A stretch of DNA of 64,000 nt from Sphingomonas hylomeconis (lineage in GTDB: Bacteria; Pseudomonadota; Alphaproteobacteria; Sphingomonadales; Sphingomonadaceae): contig NZ_JANQBK010000004.1 in assembly GCF_025370105.1 (NCBI RefSeq), forward strand, positions 372,001 to 436,000, in the 5' to 3' direction. Shown here one piece after another: positions 46,850-55,354 of the stretch (the first letter of the stretch is position 1; each line of letters begins with the position of its first letter). Made by a program: the position numbers and the translations under genes. The notes under the pieces were generated by a model. It worked only from the letters and a program-made list of their open reading frames with translations, ran no database searches and was not told the origin of the DNA.

Positions 46850-47944
46850 TCAGGCGGCGGCGGCGATGAAGTCTTCGACCGCCTGCTGCGCCAGATCGTC
46901 GGTCATCTGGATCGGGGGGTGCTTGCAGAAATAGGCCGAGGCAGGGTGGATCGGGCCGGCAAGACCACGATCGCTGGCCAGCTTGGCGCAGCGGATCATG
47001 TCGATCGCGACGCCGGCCGAGTTCGGGCTGTCCTCGACCGACAGGCGCATTTCGAGGTTCATCGGCACGCCGCCGAACATCGTGCCTTCCATGCGCAGGA
47101 AGCAGACCTTGTTGTCGTTCTGCCACGGCACGTAATCGGACGGGCCGATATGCACATTGTCGTCGCTCAGCCGCTCGGCCGCGACCGACTGCACCGCTTC
47201 GGTCTTGGAGATCTTCTTCGATTCCAGGCGGCGATGGTTGGACATGTTGAGGAAGTCGGTATTGCCGCCGGTGTTGAGCTGGTAGGTACGCTCCAGCTTG
47301 ACGCCGCGCTTGGCGAACAGATCGGTCAGCACGCGGTGAACGATCGTCGCGCCGAGCTGCGCCTTGATGTCGTCGCCGACGATCGGCACGCCGGCATCGG
47401 TGAACTTCTTGGCCCAGACTTCGTCGCTGGCGATGAACACGGGGATGTTGTTGACGAAGGCGACGCCGGCCTCGATCGCGCATTCGGCGTAGAATTCGGT
47501 CGCCTTCTGGCTGCCGACCGGCAGATAGTTCATCAGCACGTGCGCACCGCTGGCGCGCAATGCCGCGACGACATCGGCCTTGCTCGGCTGGGCTTCGGTC
47601 GAGACGATGAAGGTGCGGTCGTCCTTATAGTCAGCCATATGATCGGCGACGCCGTCCAGGACCTGCCCCATCTGCACCTTGACGCCGCTTGCCGGCACGT
47701 CGCCACAGAAGATCGCAGTGCAATTGGGCTTGGCGAAAATGGCTTCCGCGACATCCACGCCGACCTTGCGCGCATCGACGTCCCACGCCGCGACAACCTT
47801 GATGTCGCTCGGCTTGTAGCCGCCAAGATCCCAATGCATCAGTCCGACGTGATCGTTCTGCCCCTGATGATAAAAGGCCAGGCCCTGCACCAGCGAGCTG
47901 GCGCAATTGCCGATGCCGATCACGGCGACGTTGATGGTGGTCAT
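46850..47944 (-). CDS. ino1: Inositol-3-phosphate synthase
   Basis: 364-residue NAD-dependent synthase converting glucose-6-phosphate to myo-inositol-3-phosphate. The Rossmann loop is VIGIGNCASSLVQG (8-21). ANTIGDFN-like family segments appear as NTGGNTDFLNMSNHRRLESKKISKTEAV and GPSDYVPWQNDNKVCFLRMEG, and catalytic lysines lie in VPIVGDDIKAQLGAT. It resembles the actinobacterial/archaeal short form. It sits between the nucleotidyltransferase and the CDP-alcohol phosphotransferase. Confidence 0.93.
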   Translation of the reverse strand: MTTINVAVIGIGNCASSLVQGLAFYHQGQNDHVGLMHWDLGGYKPSDIKVVAAWDVDARKVGVDVAEAIFAKPNCTAIFCGDVPASGVKVQMGQVLDGVADHMADYKDDRTFIVSTEAQPSKADVVAALRASGAHVLMNYLPVGSQKATEFYAECAIEAGVAFVNNIPVFIASDEVWAKKFTDAGVPIVGDDIKAQLGATIVHRVLTDLFAKRGVKLERTYQLNTGGNTDFLNMSNHRRLESKKISKTEAVQSVAAERLSDDNVHIGPSDYVPWQNDNKVCFLRMEGTMFGGVPMNLEMRLSVEDSPNSAGVAIDMIRCAKLASDRGLAGPIHPASAYFCKHPPIQMTDDLAQQAVEDFIAAAA

Positions 47945-48003
47945 GGCTGGAGGGAGTCCTTCGAGTCTATCAATGGGGGGCTCGGCGGCATGCGCGGCCG
48001 GTA

Positions 48004-48843
48004 TTAGGTATTTACGGGTGAGGCGCTCGGCGGACGCACCAGCGCCGCTTCAACGCGCCGATGCCAGAACAGGGTGCATGCAAGCAAGAGCGTGAGTGGC
48101 ACGATTTCGAACCACCAGAACAATTCCGGTTTCCCGGCAAGGCAGGCGAGAAAGATCGCGGCGACGCGCATGTTGGCGCTTTCGAACGCCATCAGCTTCA
48201 TCGGCGCCACCGCGCGCATGGCATACTCCTGGCCGAAACGCTGCGGGTCGCCGTTCTGCGCCAGCGCCTGATCGAACGGCGCGGCCAGGCGATCGATGCC
48301 GCGCGACAGATCGTCATAGCGCTTCTCGAGCATCCCGCCGGTGCGCGCCGGGCGTGCCGCGCCACTGTCGCCGCGCAGCCGACGGTGGAAGCGGGCGCGT
48401 TCGCCCTCGAACAGGCTGGACTGGACGACATGCGCGATGCCGGCGACGATCGCCAATGCCCAAGCCTCGAGCGTACCGATCGACAGCGCGAGCGCGACAT
48501 AGATGAGCGAGAACACGCCGTGATCGCACAGCCCGTCGAGCAGCCGGCCGAACGCCGACGCGGTCTTGGTCGCGCGGGCGACCATGCCGTCAAGCCCGTC
48601 GGCGATCAGCCAGCCGATCGACAGCAGCAGCCCCGCCACCACCGCGCGCGGATCGGTCCAGCGCGAAAAGCATAAAGCGGCGGCAATGCCGAGCCCCAGT
48701 CCGGCGAACGAGACCATGTTGGCGGTGATGCCGAAGCGCAGTGCCAGCGGCAGCAGGGCGCGCGACGCAGGGTGGATCACCCAGAGATTGGTGGTATCCT
48801 CTATCCGCCTGTCACGCGAACCGTCGGGCGGTGGAATAGTCAT
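48004..48843 (-). CDS. CDP-alcohol phosphatidyltransferase family protein
   Basis: 279-residue membrane enzyme. The CDP-alcohol phosphotransferase motif D-x2-DG-x2-AR-x8-G-x3-D-x3-D is perfect: Asp82, Asp85, Arg90, Gly99, Asp103, Asp107. About six TM helices cover 35-160 and 215-260, with a soluble insert between them. It is first in the cluster with inositol-phosphate synthase and nucleotidyltransferase. A phosphatidylinositol-type lipid or di-inositol phosphate product is the inference; the acceptor cannot be read from the sequence. Confidence 0.88.
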   Translation of the reverse strand: MTIPPPDGSRDRRIEDTTNLWVIHPASRALLPLALRFGITANMVSFAGLGLGIAAALCFSRWTDPRAVVAGLLLSIGWLIADGLDGMVARATKTASAFGRLLDGLCDHGVFSLIYVALALSIGTLEAWALAIVAGIAHVVQSSLFEGERARFHRRLRGDSGAARPARTGGMLEKRYDDLSRGIDRLAAPFDQALAQNGDPQRFGQEYAMRAVAPMKLMAFESANMRVAAIFLACLAGKPELFWWFEIVPLTLLLACTLFWHRRVEAALVRPPSASPVNT

Positions 48844-48952
48844 CGGGATGTCACCATGCCGTTTCGGCGCGATTTCCGCAAGGCATGAGTCCGAGCAACA
48901 CGACGAAACGTCTCGCCGTGTGATCGGTTCCCCAGTCCTCCCGTCCGGTGTG

Positions 48953-50107
48953 CTACAGCGAGCGGCCGATCAGCTCCTTCATGATCTCGTTCGTCCCCCC
49001 GAAAATGCGTGTCACGCGCGCCGCGCGCCAGGCGCGGGCGATGGGATATTCGTTCATATAGCCGGCGCCGCCATGCAGCTGCAGGCAGGCGTCCATCACT
49101 TCCCATTGCAGATCGGTATGCCACAATTTGGCGGCAGCGCCTTCCTCGTTGGTCAGTTCGCCCTTCAGGTGGCGGGTGATCGCCCAATCAAGATGCGCCC
49201 AGCCGACCTGCAGCTTGGCCTTGAGATCGGCGAGCACGAAGCGGGTGTTCTGGAAGTCGAACACCATCCCGGCGAACGCCTTGCGCGTCTTGGTGAACTC
49301 GACCGTCTCGTCGAACGCCTTCTGCGCCGAGGCCTGGACCGATACGGCGATCGAGAGGCGTTCCTGCGGCAGCTGGCTCATCAGATAGATGAACCCCTTG
49401 CCCTCTTCACCCAGGCAGTTGGTGATCGGCACGCGGACGTCTTCGAAGAACAATTCGCTCGTGTCGGCGGCTTCCTGTCCGATCTTGTCGAGCTTGCGGC
49501 CCTTGCTGAAGCCCTCGCGGTCGCTTTCGACCAAGATGATCGACATGCCCTTCCAGGCCGGCTTGGCATCGGGATCGGTCTTGGCGACGACCAATGTCAG
49601 GTCGGTATTCTGCCCGTTGGTAATATAGGTCTTGGAGCCGTTGATGACGTAATGGTTGCCGTCTTTGCGGGCAGTGGTGCGGATCGCCTGCAGGTCGGAT
49701 CCGGTGCCCGGCTCGGTCATCGCGATCGCAGTGATCACCTCGCCCGAGACCATCTTGGGCAGCCATTCGGCCTTCTGCTCCTCGGAGCCGTAATGCTCGA
49801 TATAGCCGGCCACGATATCCGATTGCAGCGAAAAGCCGGCCGGCACGCCGGTATACGACATTTCCTCGTCGACGATCGCGTTATAGCCGAAATCCAGGCC
49901 GAGCCCGCCATAGGCCTCGGGCACGGTCGGGCAGAGCATGCCGATCGCGCCGGCCTTGATCCAGAAATCCTTGGGAACGAGCCGGTCCTCCTCCCATTTG
50001 CCGACGTGCGGCACGCCTTCCTTCATCAGGAACTGGCGCACGGTCTGGCGGAAGGCCTCGTGATCCTCGGTATACGCAAAACGGCCTGCGACGGTATCAA
50101 GCGACAT
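48953..50107 (-). CDS. Acyl-CoA dehydrogenase
   Basis: 384-residue FAD enzyme introducing the alpha-beta double bond in acyl-CoA. The FAD/substrate signature AIAMTEPGTGSDLQAIRTTA, the middle beta domain, and the C-terminal CLQLHGGAGYMNEYPIARAWRAARVTRIFGGTNEIM are visible. The last pattern places the likely catalytic Glu in the long-chain/isovaleryl-like position (YMNEY region) as well as GGTNEI. Electrons pass to EtfAB. It is divergent from the FAH-family gene over 129 nt. Chain-length preference is unknown. Confidence 0.93.
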   Translation of the reverse strand: MSLDTVAGRFAYTEDHEAFRQTVRQFLMKEGVPHVGKWEEDRLVPKDFWIKAGAIGMLCPTVPEAYGGLGLDFGYNAIVDEEMSYTGVPAGFSLQSDIVAGYIEHYGSEEQKAEWLPKMVSGEVITAIAMTEPGTGSDLQAIRTTARKDGNHYVINGSKTYITNGQNTDLTLVVAKTDPDAKPAWKGMSIILVESDREGFSKGRKLDKIGQEAADTSELFFEDVRVPITNCLGEEGKGFIYLMSQLPQERLSIAVSVQASAQKAFDETVEFTKTRKAFAGMVFDFQNTRFVLADLKAKLQVGWAHLDWAITRHLKGELTNEEGAAAKLWHTDLQWEVMDACLQLHGGAGYMNEYPIARAWRAARVTRIFGGTNEIMKELIGRSL

Positions 50108-50236
50108 CGGGCTCTCCTGTAACTTTTGTTTTGGCAGATGTGCGTGGAGTTTACGTCCGCGTCAATCCACTCCCGCGATCCGGCTTTCGCGCAGATGCCG
50201 GGACGGCTAAGGGTGATCGAAAGATAGCAGGAGAGC

Positions 50237-51247
50237 ATGATGAAATTGGCCAGCCTCAAACAGGGCCGCGACGGCAAGCTCGTCGTCGTCTCCAACGATC
50301 TCGCCTGGTATGCCGATGCCGGCCATATCGTCGCCACGCTGCAGGCCGCGCTCGACGATTGGGACCGGCTGCTGCCCGATCTGCAGAATCTCGCCACCGA
50401 TCTCGAGCACGAGATGATCCCGATGCGCCGCTTCCACGAGCATGACGCTGCCGCGCCGCTGCCGCGGGCCTATCAATGGGCCGACGGCTCGGCCTATGTG
50501 AACCATGTCGCGCTGGTGCGGCAGGCGCGTGGCGCCGAGATGCCCGAGACGTTCTGGCATGATCCGTTGATGTACCAGGGCGGCAGCGACGGTTTCCTGG
50601 GGCCGCGCGATGCGATCCCACTGGCCGACGACAGCTGGGGCTGCGATCTCGAGGCGGAAGTGGTGGTGGTCACCGGCGACGTGCCGATGGGCGCCAGTCG
50701 CGAGGAAGCTTTGGCCGCGGTGCGCCTGGTCGGGCTGACCAACGACGTCTCGTTGCGCAACCTGATCCCCGGGGAGCTCGCCAAGGGCTTCGGCTTCTTC
50801 CAGTCCAAGCCGGCCAGTGCCTTCTCGCCGGTGTTCGTGACGCCCGAATCGCTGGGCGACTGGTGGCGCGACGGCAAGCTGCACCGCCGCCTGATGGTCG
50901 ACTTGAACGGCCAGCCGTTCGGCCGCGCCGAGGCGGGCGTGGACATGACGTTCGATTTCGGCACGCTGATCGCGCACGCCGCCAAGACGCGGAAGCTGGG
51001 CGCCGGCACGATCATCGGCTCGGGCACGGTATCGAACCGCGATAGCGATGGCGGGCCGGGCAAATCGATCGCCGCGGGCGGGGTGGGCTATTCGTGCCTC
51101 GCCGAAGTGCGGACGGTGGAGACGATCACCGGCGGGGCGGCGGTGACGCCGTTTCTCAAGGCCGGCGATACGGTGCGGATTTGGGCCGAGGACGATAAGC
51201 GGCACCCGATCTTCGGCGTGATCGAGCAAGTCGTGGCGGCCGAATAA
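50237..51247 (+). CDS. Fumarylacetoacetate hydrolase family protein
   Basis: 336-residue enzyme of the FAH superfamily with an N-terminal extra domain (about 1-100, FAA_hydrolase_N type). The metal-binding core has DLEAEVVVVTGDVPMGAS, GLTNDVSLRNLIPGELAKGFGFFQSKP and GSGTVSNRD. The tail GDTVRIWAEDDKRHPIFGVIEQ is typical. Two start ATGs in tandem follow GGAGAG. Probable role: hydrolysis of a diketo acid in aromatic or related catabolism. A strong hairpin follows. Confidence 0.88.
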   Translation: MMKLASLKQGRDGKLVVVSNDLAWYADAGHIVATLQAALDDWDRLLPDLQNLATDLEHEMIPMRRFHEHDAAAPLPRAYQWADGSAYVNHVALVRQARGAEMPETFWHDPLMYQGGSDGFLGPRDAIPLADDSWGCDLEAEVVVVTGDVPMGASREEALAAVRLVGLTNDVSLRNLIPGELAKGFGFFQSKPASAFSPVFVTPESLGDWWRDGKLHRRLMVDLNGQPFGRAEAGVDMTFDFGTLIAHAAKTRKLGAGTIIGSGTVSNRDSDGGPGKSIAAGGVGYSCLAEVRTVETITGGAAVTPFLKAGDTVRIWAEDDKRHPIFGVIEQVVAAE

Positions 51248-51253
51248 CGGTTT

Positions 51254-51294
51254 CGCCTCCCCCGTCGCCGGCTCCCGCGGCGACGGGAGAGGCG
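51254..51294 (+). terminator. 17-bp stem-loop after the FAH-family gene
   Basis: CGCCTCCCCCGTCGCCG and CGGCGACGGGAGAGGCG pair over 17 bp with one mismatch around GCTCCCG, 6 nt past the stop. No U-run follows. It separates the FAH-family gene from the branched-chain dehydrogenase operon. The remaining spacer to 51402 is notable only for an AT-rich patch (TTGAAATTTTATAACA) that may hold the operon promoter. Confidence 0.55.
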
Positions 51295-51402
51295 ACGGCA
51301 TCTTCCCCCCAACACAGCCTCTCGCCATCGCCGTTGAAATTTTATAACAAGGCGCCAACACCCGAATCCGCGCGTTCAATCTGCGGACAGTATGGAGATT
51401 TC

Positions 51403-52701
51403 ATGGCCAGCGACCCAGCAAATGGCACGAGGCGTGCGAATCTGCAGCCTTTGTCGCTGTATGTGCCCGAGCCCAAGTTCCGCCCCGGCGACGCGGTCGA
51501 CTTTACCGAAATCGACCTGCCGGGTGCCGGCGAGACGCGGCGGCCGGACACCGCCGATCCCGCCGATACGTTCACCGATCTCGCCTATCAGCTGGTGCGC
51601 GTGCTCGACGACGAGAACCAGGCGGTCGGCCCGTGGAACCCGCGTCTCGCGCCCGATACGCTGCGCGCCATGCTGCGCAGCATGGCATTGGTCCGCGCGT
51701 TCGACGAGCGCATGTTCCGCGCGCAACGCCAGGGCAAGACCAGCTTCTACATGAAGTGCACCGGCGAAGAGGCGGTCGCCGTATCGGCCGCCTATGCGCT
51801 CGATTACGAGGACATGTGCTTCCCCTCCTATCGCCAGCAGGGCCTGTTGATCGCGCGCGGCTGGTCGATGGTCGACATGATGAACCAGATCTATTCGAAC
51901 ACCGCGGATCGGCTGCAGGGAAAGCAATTGCCGATCATGTATTCGGTCAAGGAAGCCGGCTTCTTCTCGATCTCGGGCAATCTCGCGACGCAATATCCCC
52001 AGGCGGTCGGCTGGGCGATGGCGAGCGCGGCGAAGGGCGACACGCGGATCGCCGCGACCTGGTGCGGCGAGGGATCGACCGCGGAGGGCGATTTCCATTC
52101 CGCCTGCACTTTCGCCAGCGTGTACCGCGCGCCGGTGATCTTCAACGTCGTCAACAATCAATGGGCGATCTCGAGCTTTTCCGGCTTTGCCGGGGCCGAA
52201 TCGACCACCTTCGCGGCGCGCGCGGTGGGCTATGGCATTGCCGGGCTGCGGATCGACGGCAATGATGCATTGGCCGTCTATGCCGCCACTGCCTGGGCCG
52301 CCGAACGCGCCCGGACCAACCAGGGCCCGACGCTGATCGAGCATTTCACCTATCGTGCCGAAGGCCATTCGACCTCGGACGATCCCGGCCAGTATCGCAG
52401 CGAAGGCGAGCCCAATGCCTGGCCGCTCGGCGATCCGATCAAGCGGCTGAAGGATCATCTGATCGCGATCGGCGAATGGGACGAGGAGCGGCATGCTGCG
52501 CAGGACAAGGAACTCGCGGAAGAGGTGAAGCGCGCGCAGAAGGAAGCCGAGCAGAACGGCATCCTCGGCCACGGGCTGCACCAGCCGCTGGATACGCTGT
52601 TCGACGGCGTGTTCGAGGAAATGCCCTGGCACTTACGCGAGCAGCAGGCGCAGATGGTGGCGGAAGAAACCGCCAGCGGCCGGCCGTGGGCGCGTAAGTG
52701 A
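51403..52701 (+). CDS. bkdA1: Branched-chain 2-oxoacid dehydrogenase E1 alpha subunit
   Basis: 432-residue thiamine-diphosphate E1 alpha. The TPP/Mg motif GEGSTAEGDFHSACTFA...NNQWAIS, the phosphorylation-loop region YRAEGHSTSDDPGQYRS and the N-terminal extension (about 1-90) match the branched-chain (BCKDH) rather than the pyruvate type. It decarboxylates the 2-oxo acids of Val, Leu and Ile, handing the acyl group to E2. The ATG at 51403 follows GGAG; the in-frame upstream ATG is unlikely. E1 beta follows after a 105-nt spacer carrying a repeat. Confidence 0.94.
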   Translation: MASDPANGTRRANLQPLSLYVPEPKFRPGDAVDFTEIDLPGAGETRRPDTADPADTFTDLAYQLVRVLDDENQAVGPWNPRLAPDTLRAMLRSMALVRAFDERMFRAQRQGKTSFYMKCTGEEAVAVSAAYALDYEDMCFPSYRQQGLLIARGWSMVDMMNQIYSNTADRLQGKQLPIMYSVKEAGFFSISGNLATQYPQAVGWAMASAAKGDTRIAATWCGEGSTAEGDFHSACTFASVYRAPVIFNVVNNQWAISSFSGFAGAESTTFAARAVGYGIAGLRIDGNDALAVYAATAWAAERARTNQGPTLIEHFTYRAEGHSTSDDPGQYRSEGEPNAWPLGDPIKRLKDHLIAIGEWDEERHAAQDKELAEEVKRAQKEAEQNGILGHGLHQPLDTLFDGVFEEMPWHLREQQAQMVAEETASGRPWARK

Positions 52702-52714
52702 TGCGCGCCCGCGC

Positions 52715-52799
52715 CATCACCCCGGCCTCGAGCCGAGGTTCCGCTTCTTCTCCGCCGCCAACACAAGCGGGACCCCGGCTCAACGCCGGGGTGACGAGG
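52715..52799. repeat. Paired-hairpin repeat, copy 3
   Basis: Unit A (52715-52744) has stem ACCCCGGC/GCCGAGGT with one mismatch and unit B (52767-52799, inverted) has ACCCCGGC/GCCGGGGT. The stem is more GC-rich than other copies but keeps the TCA...CC flanks. It lies within the operon between E1 alpha and E1 beta and may modulate relative expression. Confidence 0.75.
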
Positions 52800-52806
52800 T
52801 AAGACG

Positions 52807-53871
52807 ATGACTGATACGACAATCGACGTGCAAGCCGCCGGCCCGCAAGCCGAACCCAGCACCCGCATGAACATGATCCAAGCGATCAACTCGGCCATGG
52901 ACGTGATGATGGAGCGCGATCCCGACGTGATCGTGATGGGCGAGGATGTCGGCTATTTCGGCGGCGTGTTCCGCGCCACCGCCGGGCTGCAGGCCAAGCA
53001 CGGCAAGCGCCGCGTGTTCGACACGCCGATCACCGAATGCGGCATCATCGGCGTCGCGGTCGGCATGGGGGCGTACGGTCTGCGCCCCGTGCCGGAAATC
53101 CAGTTCGCCGATTATATCTATCCCGCGCTCGATCAGCTCGTCTCCGAAGCCGCACGGCTGCGCTATCGCTCGGCCGGTGAGTTCATCTCGCCGATCACGG
53201 TGCGCTCGCCGTTTGGCGGGGGCATTTTCGGCGGCCAGACGCACAGCCAGAGCCCAGAGGGCATCTTCACGCACGTATCGGGCATCAAGACGGTGATCCC
53301 GTCGACTCCGTACGACGCCAAGGGCCTGCTGATCGCGGCGATCGAGGATAACGATCCGACGATCTTCTTCGAGCCCAAGCGGATCTATAACGGCCCGTTC
53401 GACGGCCATTGGGATCGCCCGGCGCAGAACTGGTCGAAGCATCCGGCCGGAGACGTCCCGACCGGCTATTACAAGATCGCGCTGGGCAAGGCGAAGATCG
53501 TGCGGCCGGGCGAGGCGCTGACCGTGCTGGCTTATGGGACAATGGTGCATGTCGCCGCGGCGGTGATCGCCGAGGCGGGCGTCGATGCCGAGATCATCGA
53601 TCTGCGCACGCTGGTGCCGCTCGATATCGAGACGATCGAGGCGTCGGTGAAGAAGACCGGGCGCTGCATGATCGTGCACGAGGCGACGCGCACCAGCGGG
53701 TTCGGCGCCGAACTGTCGGCAATCGTGCAGGAGCGCTGCTTCTATCATCTCGAAGCCCCGATCGAGCGCGTCACCGGCTTCGACACGCCCTACCCGCACA
53801 GCCTGGAATGGGCCTATTTCCCGGGCCCCGTGCGCATCGGCGAGGCGCTCAAGAAAGTGATGAGGACGTAA
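52807..53871 (+). CDS. bkdA2: Branched-chain 2-oxoacid dehydrogenase E1 beta subunit
   Basis: 354-residue transketolase-like E1 beta. Motifs include MNMIQAINSAMDVMMERDPDVIVMGEDVGYFGGVFRAT (with the TPP-activating Glu), FDTPITECGIIGVAVGMGAYGLRPVPEIQFADYIYPA, and the C-terminal VIDLRTLVPLDIETIEASVKKTGRCMIVHEA pattern. It forms the alpha2beta2 E1 tetramer with the preceding gene. Its stop codon overlaps the E2 ATG by one base. Confidence 0.95.
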   Translation: MTDTTIDVQAAGPQAEPSTRMNMIQAINSAMDVMMERDPDVIVMGEDVGYFGGVFRATAGLQAKHGKRRVFDTPITECGIIGVAVGMGAYGLRPVPEIQFADYIYPALDQLVSEAARLRYRSAGEFISPITVRSPFGGGIFGGQTHSQSPEGIFTHVSGIKTVIPSTPYDAKGLLIAAIEDNDPTIFFEPKRIYNGPFDGHWDRPAQNWSKHPAGDVPTGYYKIALGKAKIVRPGEALTVLAYGTMVHVAAAVIAEAGVDAEIIDLRTLVPLDIETIEASVKKTGRCMIVHEATRTSGFGAELSAIVQERCFYHLEAPIERVTGFDTPYPHSLEWAYFPGPVRIGEALKKVMRT

Positions 53872-54255
53872 TGGCACGCTTTACCTTCAAGCTTCCCGAT
53901 ATCGGCGAAGGCATTTCCGAGGCGGAGATCGTCGCCTGGCACGTCGCCGTGGGCGATCGGATCGAGGAAGATCAGCAGATCGCCGACATGATGACCGACA
54001 AGGCGACCGTCGAGATGGAATCGCCGGTGTCGGGCATCGTGGTCGAACTGGCGGGCGAGGTCGGCGACCAGGTGTCGATCGGCGCGGCGCTGGTGGTGAT
54101 CGAGACGGAGGCCGCGGCATTTTCGGCCGAGGAAGCGCCGGCGTTGCGGATCGATCCGCCGTCGGAGGTGAAGGTCGCGCCGGCGAGCGCGGAGCAGGCC
54201 GAAGTGGCCGAGCAGTACGAGGCGGAGAATCCGGGCGTGGAGGAAGCGACGCCTT

Positions 54256-54483
54256 CTCCCTCTCCCCTCCGGGGAGAGGGTCGGGGAGAGGGGCTGCCAC
54301 AAGCGCCGGCGCCCGACACGGGCCCCCCCCCCCACCCCCCACCCCCCGGGGGGTGGGGGGTGGGGGGGGGGGCCCGTGTCGGGCGCCGGCGCTTGTGGCG
54401 GGGGGGGGCGCCCCCCCCCGCCACAAGCGCCGGCGCCCGACACTGCCCCTCTCCCCAACCCTCTCCCCGGAGGGGAGAGGGAG
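54256..54483. repeat. Inverted 39-bp repeats flanking the bkdB linker insert
   Basis: The left arm 54256-54294 and right arm 54445-54483 are reverse complements with one mismatch in 39. Each arm is itself a hairpin (CCCTCTCCCC...GGGGAGAGGG). This resembles widespread CTCTCCCC/GGGGAGAG intergenic repeats of Proteobacteria, here translated as Pro/Ser/Gly/Arg-rich linker peptide (such as LRGEGRGEG and PLPNPLPGGERE). Confidence 0.85.
54297..54443. repeat. Nested perfect palindromes with homopolymer runs in bkdB
   Basis: A 23-mer (starting CCACAAGCGCCGGCGCCC) occurs at 54297-54319, inverted at 54376-54398, and again direct at 54421-54443. 54297-54398 is a perfect 102-bp palindrome with no spacer, containing C11 and G11 runs. 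54376-54443 is a perfect 68-bp palindrome centred on a G9-CG-C9 core. First-to-third copy distance is 124 nt. Confidence 0.9.
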
Positions 54484-55354
54484 CAAGAGCAGAAGGCCCT
54501 CGCCTCGCCTGCCGTCCGCGCGCGCGCGGCCGATCTCGGCATCGACCTCGCGGATGTGAAGACCGACTCCGATCGCGTCCGCCACGCCGATCTCGATGCC
54601 TATCTGCGCTACGGCCAGGGGCAGGGCTATCAGGCGCCGCACGCCCATAACGCCCGTGCCGACCAGCCGATCAAGGTGATCGGCATGCGCCGCCGCATCG
54701 CCGAGAACATGGCGGCATCGAAGCGCGCGATCCCGCATTTCACCTATGTCGACGAGATCGACGTCACCGCGCTGGAAGACATGCGCGCCGATCTCAACGC
54801 GAATCGCGGGCAGCGCCCCAAGCTCACCATGCTGCCGTTGATGATCGTCGCGATCTGCAAGGCGATCCCCGCCTTCCCGATGATCAACGCGCGCTATGAC
54901 GACGAAGCGGGCGTGGTCACGCGGCATGGCGCGGTGCATCTCGGCATGGCGACGCAGACCGATGCCGGGCTGATGGTGCCGGTGATCCGCGACGCGCAGG
55001 ATCGCAACGTCTGGCAGCTCGCCAGCGAGATCGGTCGCCTGGCCGACGCGGCGCGCAGCGGCAAGGCGAGCAGCGCGGAGCTGAGCGGCTCGACGCTGAC
55101 CATCACCTCGCTCGGGCCGCTCGGCGGCATCGCCACCACGCCGGTGATCAACCGTCCGGAAGTGGCGATCATCGGGCCCAACAAGATCGTCGAACGTCCG
55201 GTCTTCGACGGTGACGAGATCCGCCGTGCCAAGCTGATGAACCTGTCGATCAGCTGCGATCACCGCGTGGTCGACGGTTTCGATGCGGCGAGCTTCGTGC
55301 AGGAACTGAAAAAGTATCTCGAAACGCCGGTCCTGCTGTTCGCCGACTGACCGG

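Larger units (their letters stand above)
53871..55350 (+). pseudogene. bkdB: Branched-chain 2-oxoacid dehydrogenase E2 (dihydrolipoyl acyltransferase), frameshifted in the linker
   Basis: The N-terminal lipoyl domain (lipoyl Lys44 in MTDKATVEME) and the C-terminal parts are both intact: a peripheral E1/E3-binding domain (LASPAVRARAADLGIDLADVK) and the acyltransferase with catalytic ISCDHRVVDGFDAA. They are in different frames: the first frame runs to 54650 and the second is open from 54376 to 55350. The total length of 1480 nt is 3n+1. The shift lies in a linker of nested palindromes with runs of 9-11 G or C (54297-54443). Removing 124 nt between repeat copies restores 451 residues. It may be a sequencing artefact, slippage switch or real lesion. 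No E3 gene follows. Confidence 0.85.
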
